Below are positions 53,474 through 62,731 of a DNA stretch of 64,000 nt, in pieces. Every line of letters begins with the position of its first letter. Position 1 is the stretch's first letter. The notes under the pieces were generated by a model. That model searched no databases. It was not told the DNA's origin and saw only the letters and a program-made list of their open reading frames with translations. The position numbers were made by a program, and so were the translations under genes. The stretch is from Marinobacter sp. 1-4A (GTDB taxonomy: Bacteria > Pseudomonadota > Gammaproteobacteria > Pseudomonadales > Oleiphilaceae), in the NCBI RefSeq assembly GCF_016597725.1, contig NZ_VCGY01000002.1, positions 620,001 through 684,000 of the forward strand. The letters are read 5' to 3'.

Positions 53474-54421
53474 CTATTCCGACCTCAACCCCCCTCTAAT
53501 GGCCTCACCCACCAGCCAGCCTCTTAGCAATTGAATACTCCGCTCCCTGCGCCTGCTCGTTTTCCAGGCGAAATAGAACCGATCGCCAGTTACCAGCGGG
53601 TAACAAGGCAAGCGCACAAACTCTTCAGAGTCTTTACGGGTGCTCAACATGTAGTCGTTGGTCAGAGCAATGCCCTGATGAAAGCGCGCCGCTTCCAGAG
53701 CCAGCAACATGTGGCTGAAATGCTGAACGCGACTGCCGGAAGGCAAGGGCTGTGCCACGGTTTGAAACCAAGCTTCCCAGTCTCCAGCGGCTTTATCATA
53801 GATGCTGTAGGTGGATAACAGAGGGAAGCGCGCTACCTCGGCGGGGGTCATAGCTGGCTCATCGCGCCCGGTAACATCCGTTTCCCGCCCCAGCTCCCTT
53901 CGGATGCGTTGCCAATAGTCTTGACTGCACACCGGGAAAAGCCGCTCCACATACAAAAGCTCGTAACTGTAAGCCGGGGAGTCTCGGTGGATGGTGATAA
54001 AGCAATCCGCCACCCGATCCGACAGCACCGGGTTTTCGCTGGTCATTTCCAAGGCCAACTCCACCTGCGGATGCAGGCGCTGCAAATCCGGCAGCCGTGG
54101 CACCAGCCAGCGCACCGCAAAGGAACTAAAGAGCGCCAACCGCAGCCGGGACTCCTCACGCCCCATAAGTTGCTCACTGGCCCGCTCTATTTGCAACAAC
54201 GCCGTACCAATGGCATCCAGATACTGGCGGCCCTCGTCGGTCATCGAGAGAGTTCGCCCACTGCGCCAAAACAACTTTTCACCGAGGTAGGTTTCCAGTT
54301 GTTTGATTTGATGGCTCACCGCGCTCTGGGTTACCGCCAGCTCCTCCGCAGCCAGTGAAAAGCTGTTAAGGCGGGCAACCGCTTCGAATACCGGCAAGGC
54401 TTTGAGAGGGGGCAGTTTCAT
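53474..54421 (-). CDS. LysR-family regulator, GcvA-like
   Basis: 315 residues. The N-terminal helix-turn-helix has LPPLKALPVFEAVARLNSFS, then LAAEELAVTQSAVSHQIKQLE and the LGEKLFWRSGRTLSMTDEG wing, typical of the GcvA-like subgroup. It is divergent from the EamA transporter (123-base spacer) and upstream of the FAD/PLP pair on its own strand, so it may control either. The divergent spacer contains short A/T-rich inverted motifs (ATTATCTATTTATCTAATAG) as possible operators. Confidence 0.92.
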   Translation of the reverse strand: MKLPPLKALPVFEAVARLNSFSLAAEELAVTQSAVSHQIKQLETYLGEKLFWRSGRTLSMTDEGRQYLDAIGTALLQIERASEQLMGREESRLRLALFSSFAVRWLVPRLPDLQRLHPQVELALEMTSENPVLSDRVADCFITIHRDSPAYSYELLYVERLFPVCSQDYWQRIRRELGRETDVTGRDEPAMTPAEVARFPLLSTYSIYDKAAGDWEAWFQTVAQPLPSGSRVQHFSHMLLALEAARFHQGIALTNDYMLSTRKDSEEFVRLPCYPLVTGDRFYFAWKTSRRRERSIQLLRGWLVGEAIRGGLRSE

Positions 54422-54544
54422 TATCTATTTATCTAATAGAAGGCTAATAAACATCATTTTATCGGATATTAAATCGCAGATAGACTAAAACTGCCACTCT
54501 ATCTTTCTTTACGTTATTCATTTTTGACATTCAGGAAACCAACC

Positions 54545-55462
54545 ATGGCAGGTAAAACGGTTAACAGCGCTATTCTTTTGCTTGTGCTTGGCAATGCCAT
54601 GGCGCTGATATCGGACGTATTTATCAAACTGATGGAACCGGGCGCGCCCATTCTTCAGTTCGCGTTTTTACGTTGCCTGATCACCCTCTTATTCCTGCTA
54701 CCTTTGGCCCGCAAGATCGACCGCACCAACTTGTTTGGCGGCATAAGAGTTCACGCCATAAGAGCACACGTTCATCTGGTTGGCCTGCTGTGCATGATCG
54801 TCGCCTTAAGCAACCTGCCTCTGGCCACAGCCAACGCGGTGTTTTACGCGGCGCCGATTCTGGTGATGGTGTTTTCGGTGGTTATCTTCCGGGAGTCGCT
54901 GTCACCTTTGAGTGTGCTTGCGGTATTCAGCGGCTTTGCAGGCATCATCGTTATCCTGCGCCCGGTAGAATTCAATTGGGCGGCTGTAGCGGCGCTGGGA
55001 TCCGCCCTCACACTGGCAATCAACGCAGTGATGGTGCGAAAGCTGCCCAAGGGCCAGACCACGGTGCACAAGCTGTTTCTCAACTACTTGCTGGTGATTC
55101 CGGTGTCTGGATTGCTGGCGGTATGGGAGTGGCAACAGGGTGCTACTTGGCACCCAGAAATTCTGTTTACAGCGGCAGCTTCGGCGTTTTTTATTCTGGG
55201 GTACAACATCACCGTTTTGCTCGCCTACAGGCAGGTGGATGCAAACCAGGTAACCAGTGCTGAATACACTGGGCTGATTTGGGCCGTGGCTATCGGCTGG
55301 ATCTGGTTTAACGAAGTGCCGGACTGGTGGTTTCTGGTGGGCAGTTTGATGGTTATTGTGCCATTGGTGATGATCGGCCTGAACCAGCGTCGCAAATCAC
55401 CTCCCAGAGGCTTTAACCCTGCGGCCCGAGATGATCAACAAGCGGCCACTGCAAAAGCCTGA
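54545..55462 (+). CDS. EamA/DMT-family exporter
   Basis: 305 residues from the ATG at 54545 (CAGGAAACC upstream). Ten hydrophobic helices in two EamA repeats are visible; the first contains FAFLRCLITLLFLLPLARKI and the second AEYTGLIWAVAIGWIWFNEVP. Members export amino acids or other metabolites. The divergent LysR gene probably regulates it. Hairpin copy D starts two bases after the stop codon. Confidence 0.92.
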   Translation: MAGKTVNSAILLLVLGNAMALISDVFIKLMEPGAPILQFAFLRCLITLLFLLPLARKIDRTNLFGGIRVHAIRAHVHLVGLLCMIVALSNLPLATANAVFYAAPILVMVFSVVIFRESLSPLSVLAVFSGFAGIIVILRPVEFNWAAVAALGSALTLAINAVMVRKLPKGQTTVHKLFLNYLLVIPVSGLLAVWEWQQGATWHPEILFTAAASAFFILGYNITVLLAYRQVDANQVTSAEYTGLIWAVAIGWIWFNEVPDWWFLVGSLMVIVPLVMIGLNQRRKSPPRGFNPAARDDQQAATAKA

Positions 55463-55463
55463 C

Positions 55464-55558
55464 GCAACCGAGGGCGGGCACCTCCCGAAACTGTGCGGAG
55501 CCAAGCGTACACGGACGTATTCACAGCGTGTTTCGGAAGGTGCCCCGTCCTCGGTTGC
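55464..55558 (+). repeat. Long-hairpin repeat element, copy D (lacks mini-hairpin 1)
   Basis: Arms 55464-55490 and 55531-55558 pair with two mismatches and one extra base. The 40-base core equals that of copy B apart from one substituted-free deletion: 15 bases containing the first mini-hairpin are missing, between AGCC repeats, leaving CTGTGCGGAGCC joined to AAGCGTACACGGACG. The inner stem CTGTG/CACAG and second mini-hairpin remain. It begins immediately after the EamA exporter stop and ends 23 bases before the stop of the convergent ChaC-like gene. Confidence 0.92.
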
Positions 55559-55581
55559 TTCCCCGAAGCTAAGGCTCTTGC

Positions 55582-56145
55582 TCAGGAGTTTTGCTTAAGG
55601 TGCGATTCGATTGCAAAAGTATGAGTACACTCATCACCCAATGCCCGCAAAGACTCTGCAAGCCTGAGCAAATATTCAGAATTGGGGCCACTCGGACCAA
55701 CCGCAGAAGCAATCTGCCGCGCTATGTCTCCGTCCGGCGCATGGCCAAGAAAGGCTTCGTTGTCTTCCGTGGCAATGTAAACCAGCCCCTCACCGTGACT
55801 GCCGTTATCGAACGTCAAAGTTGTGGTGAATCGCAGATAACCATTCTTTTCCCGCACATCCAAATGCTCGAAAACCTTTGGTGAAACCCGAAACGCCATG
55901 CCCTTGCAAACTGCTTCAGGCTGCTCGATCAGAGTCACTACGCGCCCCGGCGCTTCAGGAGTGCCCCGGTGGTCGTGAGAACCCTGCCAGAACCGGCGGG
56001 CCCAGCCCTGAATCGAGGCGGGGCATTTTTCCAAATACGGGAAATCCACTTTGTAAATCAGCGAGCCATAGCCAAACAACCAGATCGAATCGATACCGGA
56101 GAAGTCCTGTCGATTGCGGTTGTGCTCAGTGGTGTCGGTGGACAT
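55582..56145 (-). CDS. ChaC-like gamma-glutamylcyclotransferase
   Basis: 187 residues. The substrate loop IWLFGYGSLIYKVDFPYLE and the catalytic Glu in DVREKNGYLRF match the ChaC group, with GWARRFWQGSHDHRGTPEAPGR between, read across positions 45-70. It cleaves glutathione to 5-oxoproline and Cys-Gly. It is 9 bases downstream of marC on the same strand. gshB in the same window makes the substrate. Confidence 0.92.
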   Translation of the reverse strand: MSTDTTEHNRNRQDFSGIDSIWLFGYGSLIYKVDFPYLEKCPASIQGWARRFWQGSHDHRGTPEAPGRVVTLIEQPEAVCKGMAFRVSPKVFEHLDVREKNGYLRFTTTLTFDNGSHGEGLVYIATEDNEAFLGHAPDGDIARQIASAVGPSGPNSEYLLRLAESLRALGDECTHTFAIESHLKQNS

Positions 56146-56154
56146 TACTCTTCC

Positions 56155-56793
56155 TTATGCTCCCAATAACCCCGAATTGGCGATAAAACCTGTAATGCCG
56201 GACAGCACAATTTCTGCCGCCATGGCCGAGAGTACAAGACCGCTGATCTTTGAAAGGATGTTAAGGCCGGTTTTGCCCAAGGCTTTTTCCAGATAACCGG
56301 ACAAGTGCAGCAAAATACCCAAAATCAGGAGGCCGGAAAGCAGGCCCAGCAGCCCGCCAGCAACTTCCGGGGCACTCTTGAGCTCAGCGCCGTATACCAG
56401 AATAGCACCAATGGTGGCGGGGCCGATCATCACCGGAACGGCCAAGGGTACAACCGCTATATCATCCCGCTCTTCTTCCGGCAGGCCGGTGGCGTGGTTA
56501 CGGGTGCCGCTGGTGACCAGACTGATGGCAGTGAGGAACAGCAGCGTACCGGCACCAATACGGAAAGAGTTCAAGGTAATGCCAATGGCACTGAACAGCA
56601 CCGGGCCGCCAAAGAACAATATCACGCCCATAACGGATGCCGCGATACAGGCCCGGCGAATAATCGAGGCTTTTTCAGCCGCAGGCAGCCCTCGGGTCAA
56701 GGCAATAAACATAGAGACGGCAAAGAAGGGCGCCAACAGAAACAGGAAGCGAATCGTGCTGCTGACATAGGTACTGAAAAACATTTCAATCAT
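56155..56793 (-). CDS. MarC-family integral membrane protein
   Basis: 212 residues from the ATG at 56793; the frame extends to 56919 but without membrane character. Six hydrophobic helices are seen, with the family segments FLFLLAPFFAVSMFIALT, GGPVLFSAIGITLNSFRIGAG and VPLAVPVMIGPATIGAI. MarC proteins have no settled function (a role in drug resistance was withdrawn). It is the first gene of the marC-chaC pair and divergent from pntA. Confidence 0.9.
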   Translation of the reverse strand: MIEMFFSTYVSSTIRFLFLLAPFFAVSMFIALTRGLPAAEKASIIRRACIAASVMGVILFFGGPVLFSAIGITLNSFRIGAGTLLFLTAISLVTSGTRNHATGLPEEERDDIAVVPLAVPVMIGPATIGAILVYGAELKSAPEVAGGLLGLLSGLLILGILLHLSGYLEKALGKTGLNILSKISGLVLSAMAAEIVLSGITGFIANSGLLGA

Positions 56794-56950
56794 CAAAAAT
56801 ATCCGGTCCGGAAAAAGATGCAAAGCATAGCGCCAATCCGCAATGCCTTCCGTACGCAACAGGACGTATGGCAAGCAAAGTCCCGAATTTGCACTAGGCT
56901 GAGTGTAGCTCCCCTTCATTTCATCGGCTCAAACACAGGGCGTTTGCATC

Positions 56951-58528
56951 ATGAAGATTAGCATTCCAAAAGAGATATTTAGCGACGAACGGCGGGTGGC
57001 AGCAACGCCGCCTTCAGTACACAAACTGATCAATCTGGGCTACGAAGTTACCGTTGAAGCCGGAGCAGGCGAAGCGGCGCATTACCGCGATGAAGCCTAT
57101 GAAGCCGTTGGCGCAACAATCGCTGTAGACACCCGTTCCTTATGGAACAACGCGGATTTCATTCTAAAAGTGCGTGCGCCCATGCGGAATCCGGCACTGG
57201 GTAAGCACGAAGCCGACCTCATGAAGGAAGGCGCCTTTCTTGTCAGTTACATCTGGCCAGCTCAAAACTCCGAGCTTCTTAATAAGCTTGCGGCCCGCAA
57301 CATCACCACGTTTGCCATCGACAGTCTGCCCCGGATTAGCCGTGCGCAGAAAATGGATGCGCTGAGCGCCATGGCCAATATCGCCGGGTATCGTGCGGTG
57401 GTAGAAGCAGCCAATCACTTCGGGCGCTTTTTCACCGGCCAAATGACCGCAGCGGGCAAGGTACCGCCAGCCAAGGTGATGGTGATCGGGGCCGGTGTAG
57501 CGGGGCTTGCGGCGGTAGGTGCAGCCAACAGTTTGGGGGCTATCGTCCGGGCCTTCGATACCCGACTGGAAGTGAAGGAACAGATTGAAAGCATGGGTGC
57601 CGAATTTCTGCAGCTGGATTTTGGCGAGGAGGAAGGCAGCGGCACCGGCGGTTACGCCAAGCAGATGAGCGATGAGTTCATTAAGGCGGAAATGGCGCTT
57701 TTTGCAGAGCAGGCCAAAGAGGTGGATATCATCATCACCACCGCTCTGATTCCCGGTAAGCCCGCACCGAAACTGATAACGGCGGACATGGTGAAATCCA
57801 TGAAACCCGGCAGTGTGATTGTGGATCTGGCCTCAGAGCGCGGCGGCAACTGCGAACTCACAGAACCCGGGAAAATCGTTGAGCAACATGATGTGACGCT
57901 GATCGGCTATACAGATCTGCCCAGCCGCATGGCCAAGGTGGCCAGTGATCTATACGCTACCAACCTGTTTCACCTACTTACCGAACTGACACCGGATAAA
58001 GACGGCAAGCCACAAGTGAACATGGAAGACGATGTGATTCGTGGCCTCACCGTAGTGCTGGACAAGGATGTAACCTGGCCTCCACCGCAACCCCAGACAC
58101 CAACCAGCCCTAAGCCAGCGCCCGGTACAGAAGAGCCCTCGGCAGAGCAGAAAGCGGCTGCGCACAAAGAATCCCAGCGCCGTAGCCTGATTGGCAAAGG
58201 CGCCGTGCTGGTTGTCACCCTTGCGGCGCTGTATGGCGTGGGCGCCCATGCGCCGGAGAGCTTTCTGCGTCACTTTACTGTGTTTGTGCTGGCCTGCTTT
58301 ATCGGCTGGCAGGTTGTGTGGAACGTAACCGCCTCCCTGCATACCCCCTTGATGAGTGTCACCAACGCCATCAGCGGCATTATCGTGATCGGAGCCATTC
58401 TGCATCTGGCTCAGGCGGATAACGTCGCGGTCGGGATTATGGCCTTTGTGGCGGTGCTGATTGCCAGCATCAACGTAGGGGGCGGCTTCCGGGTCACCCA
58501 TCGCATGCTCAAAATGTTCCGAAAATAA
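56951..58528 (+). CDS. pntA: NAD(P) transhydrogenase alpha subunit
   Basis: 525 residues, single-chain alpha subunit like that of E. coli. Domain I (about 1-370) binds [53 protein letters not shown] and [11 protein letters not shown] Pro/Ala-rich linker (about 378-405; [16 protein letters not shown]) joins four membrane helices (about 415-520). It couples hydride transfer from NADH to NADP+ to proton entry, making NADPH. pntB follows after 12 bases. Confidence 0.97.
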   Translation: MKISIPKEIFSDERRVAATPPSVHKLINLGYEVTVEAGAGEAAHYRDEAYEAVGATIAVDTRSLWNNADFILKVRAPMRNPALGKHEADLMKEGAFLVSYIWPAQNSELLNKLAARNITTFAIDSLPRISRAQKMDALSAMANIAGYRAVVEAANHFGRFFTGQMTAAGKVPPAKVMVIGAGVAGLAAVGAANSLGAIVRAFDTRLEVKEQIESMGAEFLQLDFGEEEGSGTGGYAKQMSDEFIKAEMALFAEQAKEVDIIITTALIPGKPAPKLITADMVKSMKPGSVIVDLASERGGNCELTEPGKIVEQHDVTLIGYTDLPSRMAKVASDLYATNLFHLLTELTPDKDGKPQVNMEDDVIRGLTVVLDKDVTWPPPQPQTPTSPKPAPGTEEPSAEQKAAAHKESQRRSLIGKGAVLVVTLAALYGVGAHAPESFLRHFTVFVLACFIGWQVVWNVTASLHTPLMSVTNAISGIIVIGAILHLAQADNVAVGIMAFVAVLIASINVGGGFRVTHRMLKMFRK

Positions 58529-58540
58529 GGGGTCACCGCC

Positions 58541-59935
58541 ATGAGTACAGGACTCGTCAGTGTGGCCTACGTGGTCGCCAGCGTATTGTTTATTCTCAGC
58601 CTTGGAGGCTTGAGCCATCAAGAATCCGCGCGCCGGGGCAACCTTTATGGTGTTGCCGGAATTCTGATTGCGCTCGTGGCTACCATGGTCAGCGTGAGTA
58701 ACAGCGGCGTTGTCGCTATCGTGATTGCCGTGCTGGCGGGTGCCAGTATCGGTATTGTCATCGCCAACAAAGTCGAAATGACCCAAATGCCACAACTGGT
58801 AGCCCTGCTGCACAGTTTTGTAGGTCTGGCCGCTGTGTTAGTGGGTTTCACCGGTTATATAGATCCGCTGATCCATAGCACGGGTGCCGAACACACCATC
58901 AAGCTGGTGGAAGTGTTTGTGGGCATCTTTATCGGCGCCGTCACTTTCACCGGCTCCCTAGTGGCATGCGGCAAGTTGGACGGTCGTATCGATAGCAAGG
59001 CGCTTACCCTGCCCGGTCGACACCTGATGAATCTGGCCGCCCTAGGCGTATCGATTCTGTTAGGTGTCTGGTTCTTGAACACCGGTAGCATGGCGCTAGG
59101 CTTAGTCGCTCTGGTACTCATGACTGCTATTGCCGCCGTTCTCGGGGTGCACCTGATCATGGCCATTGGCGGTGCCGATATGCCGGTGGTTGTATCCATG
59201 CTCAACAGCTATTCCGGTTGGGCCGCGGCTTCCATCGGCTTTATGCTGGGCAACGACCTGCTGATCGTGACCGGTGCCTTGGTGGGCAGCAGTGGCGCTA
59301 TTCTCAGTTACATCATGTGCAAGGCCATGAACCGTTCGTTTATCAGCGTTATCCTCGGCGGATTTGGTCAGACCAGTGGCAGTTCTGCCGCTGCAGGGCC
59401 GGAACAAACAGCGTTGGAAACCAATGCAGACGAGGTATGCGAAGAGCTGCGCAACGCCGATTCAGTCATTATTGTGCCCGGCTACGGCATGGCGGTAGCT
59501 CAGGCCCAGAGCGGTGTGAGCGATATGACCAAGCTGCTGCGGGAGCGCGGCGTGAATGTGCGCTTTGGCATTCACCCGGTTGCCGGTCGCCTGCCCGGAC
59601 ACATGAACGTGTTACTGGCAGAAGCTCATGTGCCATACGACATAGTGCTGGAAATGGACGAGATCAACGAGGATTTCCCGTCAACTGACGTGGTGCTGGT
59701 GATCGGCGCCAACGACACGGTAAACCCGGCAGCGGCGGAAGATCCGGGCAGCCCCATCGCGGGCATGCCGGTGCTTGAGGTGTGGAAAGCTCGGCAAGTG
59801 GTCATTCTTAAACGGGGTATGGCAACAGGCTATTCCGGGGTGGAAAATCCGCTGTTCTTTAAGGACAACTCACGCATGCTGTTCGGCGATGCCAAAGACA
59901 GTATCGACAAGTTAGTGAGCGGGTTGCGGGAATAA
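58541..59935 (+). CDS. pntB: NAD(P) transhydrogenase beta subunit
   Basis: 464 residues. Nine membrane helices (about 1-260) are followed by the NADP-binding domain [58 protein letters not shown] and [20 protein letters not shown]. It completes the membrane transhydrogenase with PntA. A strong terminator lies at 59964-60003. Confidence 0.97.
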   Translation: MSTGLVSVAYVVASVLFILSLGGLSHQESARRGNLYGVAGILIALVATMVSVSNSGVVAIVIAVLAGASIGIVIANKVEMTQMPQLVALLHSFVGLAAVLVGFTGYIDPLIHSTGAEHTIKLVEVFVGIFIGAVTFTGSLVACGKLDGRIDSKALTLPGRHLMNLAALGVSILLGVWFLNTGSMALGLVALVLMTAIAAVLGVHLIMAIGGADMPVVVSMLNSYSGWAAASIGFMLGNDLLIVTGALVGSSGAILSYIMCKAMNRSFISVILGGFGQTSGSSAAAGPEQTALETNADEVCEELRNADSVIIVPGYGMAVAQAQSGVSDMTKLLRERGVNVRFGIHPVAGRLPGHMNVLLAEAHVPYDIVLEMDEINEDFPSTDVVLVIGANDTVNPAAAEDPGSPIAGMPVLEVWKARQVVILKRGMATGYSGVENPLFFKDNSRMLFGDAKDSIDKLVSGLRE

Positions 59936-59963
59936 GCCATAGAGTCTACGTGAGAATTCCATA

Positions 59964-60003
59964 AAAACACTCCCATCGCTTGCTCAAGCGATGGGAGTGT
60001 TTT
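59964..60003. terminator. Bidirectional intrinsic terminator after pntB
   Basis: A perfect 18 bp stem AAAACACTCCCATCGCTT (59964-59981) and its complement (59986-60003) with loop GCTC. The A-run before and T-run after the GC-rich part make it functional on both strands, serving pntB and the convergent Old Yellow Enzyme gene. Confidence 0.92.
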
Positions 60004-60032
60004 GCGATCACGAGGGCATAGCTTGCCTAAGC

Positions 60033-61145
60033 TCAGTACAGCTTGGTAAGTGACTTACGGGCAAAGTCATCTACCTCGCCAAGCCGTCCTTCCTTCACTT
60101 TGATGAGCCATTCCGGGTCTTGCAGCAACGCCCGACCCACAGCAATCAGTTCGAACTCGTGGTTGTTCATGCGCTCTACCAGCTCGTCGATACCAGACTG
60201 CTCAACCGACTCTTGTTTGCTGGCCATGGTGCCGCTAATAAAGTCTTCCGTTAGGCCAACACTGCCAACCGACATGGTGGGCTTGCCGGATAACTTCTGC
60301 GTCCAACCTGCCAAGTTGAGGCTGGAGCCTTCAAACTCAGGTTCCCAGAACCGACGAGTCGAAGCGTGGAAAATATCCACACCGGCGTCAACGAGGGGTT
60401 TGAGGAATTGCTCTAGCTCTTCAGGACTGTTCACCAGTTTTGCGTCGTAATCTTGCTGTTTCCACTGTGAGAAGCGCAGCATAATGGGGAAATCAGGCCC
60501 CACGCGATGGCGCACTGCCTCCACGATCTCGACAACGAAGCGCAGGCGGTTTTCCATGCTGCCGCCGTATTCATCTTCACGCTGGTTGGTGCCTTCCCAA
60601 AGAAACTGGTCCAGTAAGTAACCATGGGCACCGTGAATCTCAACGCCATCAAAACCCAGCGCTTTAGCATCCTGAGCCGCATCCGCAAACGCGGTGATCA
60701 CATCGTCGATATCGCCTTTGCTCATAGCCTTGCCATTGGGCTTACCCGGCGCAAATAGGCCAGATGGGCTATAACCGGGAGCCGAAGGATCAGGCTCTGT
60801 GCCTTCCTTGCGCACCGCACCCACGTGCCAAAGCTGCGGGAAGATGGCACCGCCAGCCGCGTGTACTGCATCGACAACATTCTTCCAACCCGCCAGCGCT
60901 TCATCACCATAAAACGCGGGTACATTCGGGTAACCGTTGGCACCGACGTGGTTTACCGTTGTACCTTCCGTGATGATCAAGCCCACACCGGCTTCGGCAC
61001 GGCGCCGGTAGTAGGCCACGACATTTTCTCCGGGCACGCCTTTGGGCGAAAAGTTCCGGGTCATAGGTGCCATGGCTACGCGGTTACGGAGGGTAAGGTT
61101 GTGAAGCTCAAAAGGTTCAAACATGGGGCCGAGATTCATGGTCAT
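60033..61145 (-). CDS. Old Yellow Enzyme-family NADH:flavin oxidoreductase
   Basis: 370 residues. The FMN TIM barrel has NRVAMAPMTRNFSPKGVPG, FPQLWHVGAVR, VEIHGAHGYLLDQFLWEGTN with the His active-site region, EDEYGGSMENRLRFVVEIV and AVGRALLQDPEW. OYE enzymes reduce activated C=C bonds and nitro groups using NAD(P)H. It is divergent from an HxlR regulator across 141 bases containing two dyads, a common arrangement for electrophile-induced enoate reductases. Confidence 0.93.
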   Translation of the reverse strand: MTMNLGPMFEPFELHNLTLRNRVAMAPMTRNFSPKGVPGENVVAYYRRRAEAGVGLIITEGTTVNHVGANGYPNVPAFYGDEALAGWKNVVDAVHAAGGAIFPQLWHVGAVRKEGTEPDPSAPGYSPSGLFAPGKPNGKAMSKGDIDDVITAFADAAQDAKALGFDGVEIHGAHGYLLDQFLWEGTNQREDEYGGSMENRLRFVVEIVEAVRHRVGPDFPIMLRFSQWKQQDYDAKLVNSPEELEQFLKPLVDAGVDIFHASTRRFWEPEFEGSSLNLAGWTQKLSGKPTMSVGSVGLTEDFISGTMASKQESVEQSGIDELVERMNNHEFELIAVGRALLQDPEWLIKVKEGRLGEVDDFARKSLTKLY

Positions 61146-61185
61146 TCGATACTACTCCCTGACAACATTGGGCGTTAAAGGCAAT

Positions 61186-61217
61186 AACTTGACAACAGAA
61201 GTTAGCTACCTTGCTAA
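61186..61217. promoter_or_regulatory. Adjacent dyads in the OYE/HxlR divergent promoter
   Basis: AACTT-N8-AAGTT (61186-61203) overlaps TTAGC-N6-GCTAA (61202-61217). A TTGACA hexamer (61189-61194) lies inside the first dyad, facing the HxlR gene. These are candidate operators for the HxlR protein acting on both genes. The dyads are short, so confidence is limited. Confidence 0.45.
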
Positions 61218-61286
61218 TTTGGTCTCTTAACGCAACTTTATTTAATCTGGTTTTAAGATGCAACCCTATTCTGTACACTTCAGCGC

Positions 61287-61757
61287 ATGGCTAGAAAACG
61301 TTTTGATGATTCCAACTGCTCCGTCGCCCGCGCCCTGAATCAGGTGGGAGACTGGTGGTCCTTGCTTATTGTGCTGCACGCCATGTACGGCACCCGGCGC
61401 TTTGTGGATTTTCAACAGGAACTGGGCATCGCAAAAAATATCCTGTGCGATCGCTTGGCCCGGTTGGTGGAAAACGGCGTCCTGAAGAAAGTAGATGTGG
61501 GTGAGCACGGCTCTCGCTTTGAGTATCGCCTCACCGAGAAGGGTCGTGATCTATTCCCGGTAGTCATTGCGCTGCGCCAATGGGGAGATAAGTGGAACCC
61601 TGCGCCCGATGAAGCCCCCTTGGATCTTCGAGACAGGGCCACCGGGCAACCAATTCAAACGGTTGAAGTTCAGAATGCCGAAGGCAAGCCAATCACCGTG
61701 CGAGATGTGTTTGTATCTGGTGAGCCAACACTTGGCAGCAAAAAAGACCCCGCCTGA
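61287..61757 (+). CDS. HxlR-family transcriptional regulator
   Basis: 156 residues. The winged helix HxlR domain contains CSVARALNQVGDWWSLLIVL, TRRFVDFQQELGIAKNILCDRL and YRLTEKGRDLFPVVIALRQWGD. The conserved N-terminal Cys (CSVARAL) is the redox/electrophile sensor in relatives such as YodB and HypR. It probably represses or activates the divergent Old Yellow Enzyme gene in response to quinones or aldehydes. The C-terminal 50 residues extend beyond the core domain. Confidence 0.92.
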   Translation: MARKRFDDSNCSVARALNQVGDWWSLLIVLHAMYGTRRFVDFQQELGIAKNILCDRLARLVENGVLKKVDVGEHGSRFEYRLTEKGRDLFPVVIALRQWGDKWNPAPDEAPLDLRDRATGQPIQTVEVQNAEGKPITVRDVFVSGEPTLGSKKDPA

Positions 61758-61914
61758 CAATCCGCAAAACTACGCTCCCGACCTATTTCTTGAGTTGCAT
61801 CAATCTGATGCCGGAACACGAATCACCTAATCGCAATTATTGCGCTATATCAAGTTTCCTGTCTCCGTGGCCTTTAACCTGAGCACAACAACGATTCAGG
61901 TTAAGGAGATGTTT

Positions 61915-62640
61915 ATGTCCCGTACGTTCAAACTTAGTGTTATGGCAGCCGCCGTTATGGCCGTTGCGCCCGCAGCCCAAGCTTTTGAGGGTGGTGATTT
62001 CATTCTACGTGCCGGGGCTGTTCATGTGGCACCCGATGACTCAAGCGATGTGATTAAAGTTGGCGGCGCGCCGATTTTTGGAGCTGACGCACGTGTTTCT
62101 GTTGATACCAACACCCAACTCGGTATTCGTGCCACCTACATGTTTACCAGCAATCTGGGCGTAGGCGTGTTGGGCGCGACTCCGTTCAAACACAACATCA
62201 ATGGTGCCGGAGACCTTTACGGCGCGGGCAAACTGGGTGAAACCAAGCACTTGCCACCAACACTGACATTGCAATACTTCCCAATGCACAGCTCTTCTGC
62301 GCTTCAGCCGTTTGTGGGCGTGGGCGTGAATTACACGACGTTTTTTGAAACCAAGACCACCAGCACACTAGACGGTGCGGTAGCTGCAACGGTACCGCTG
62401 GCAGGCGCTACCACTGAACTGGAGCTTGATGACAGCGTTGGCGTAGCGTTTGAAGCTGGTGTCGACTATATGCTCAGTGAGAACTTTGGTTTGAACGCGG
62501 CGATCTGGTGGGCAGACATCAACACTGACGCTACCGTAAAAGTTTACGATGGCGCAGGTAACTTCGTTACTAACGCAGACACATTTGAAGTTGAGATCGA
62601 CCCCATGGTTTACATGGTAGGTTTCACCTACAAGTTCTGA
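61915..62640 (+). CDS. ompW: OmpW-family outer membrane protein
   Basis: 241 residues from the ATG at 61915, chosen for AAGGAG six bases upstream. The signal peptide MSRTFKLSVMAAAVMAVAPA ends at AQA. The eight-stranded barrel pattern includes GDFILRAGAVHVAPDD, TQLGIRATYMFTSNLGVGVLGATPF, FGLNAAIWWADIN and the terminal MVYMVGFTYKF with C-terminal Phe for BAM insertion. OmpW forms a narrow hydrophobic channel for small non-polar compounds. A perfect terminator follows. Confidence 0.95.
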   Translation: MSRTFKLSVMAAAVMAVAPAAQAFEGGDFILRAGAVHVAPDDSSDVIKVGGAPIFGADARVSVDTNTQLGIRATYMFTSNLGVGVLGATPFKHNINGAGDLYGAGKLGETKHLPPTLTLQYFPMHSSSALQPFVGVGVNYTTFFETKTTSTLDGAVAATVPLAGATTELELDDSVGVAFEAGVDYMLSENFGLNAAIWWADINTDATVKVYDGAGNFVTNADTFEVEIDPMVYMVGFTYKF

Positions 62641-62651
62641 TCCCTGAAAAC

Positions 62652-62681
62652 AACAATGCGGAGCCGAAGCTCCGCATTGTT
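62652..62681 (+). terminator. Intrinsic terminator after ompW
   Basis: A perfect 13 bp stem AACAATGCGGAGC (62652-62664) and GCTCCGCATTGTT (62669-62681) with the stable tetraloop CGAA lies 12 bases after the ompW stop. It also faces the convergent helicase gene. Confidence 0.88.
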
Positions 62682-62731
62682 TGGTCAGTTACCCGAGGCC
62701 TATCTGGCTTCAGGCACTCTTAGTCTATTCT

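Noticed and set aside
56951..58528. Split PntAA/PntAB genes
   Set aside because: The frame is continuous through the Pro-rich linker into the four membrane helices, giving a single alpha subunit.
62652..62681. A fifth hairpin copy near TGCGGAGCC after ompW
   Set aside because: The shared bases are within a simple 13 bp terminator with a CGAA loop; none of the rest of the core is present.
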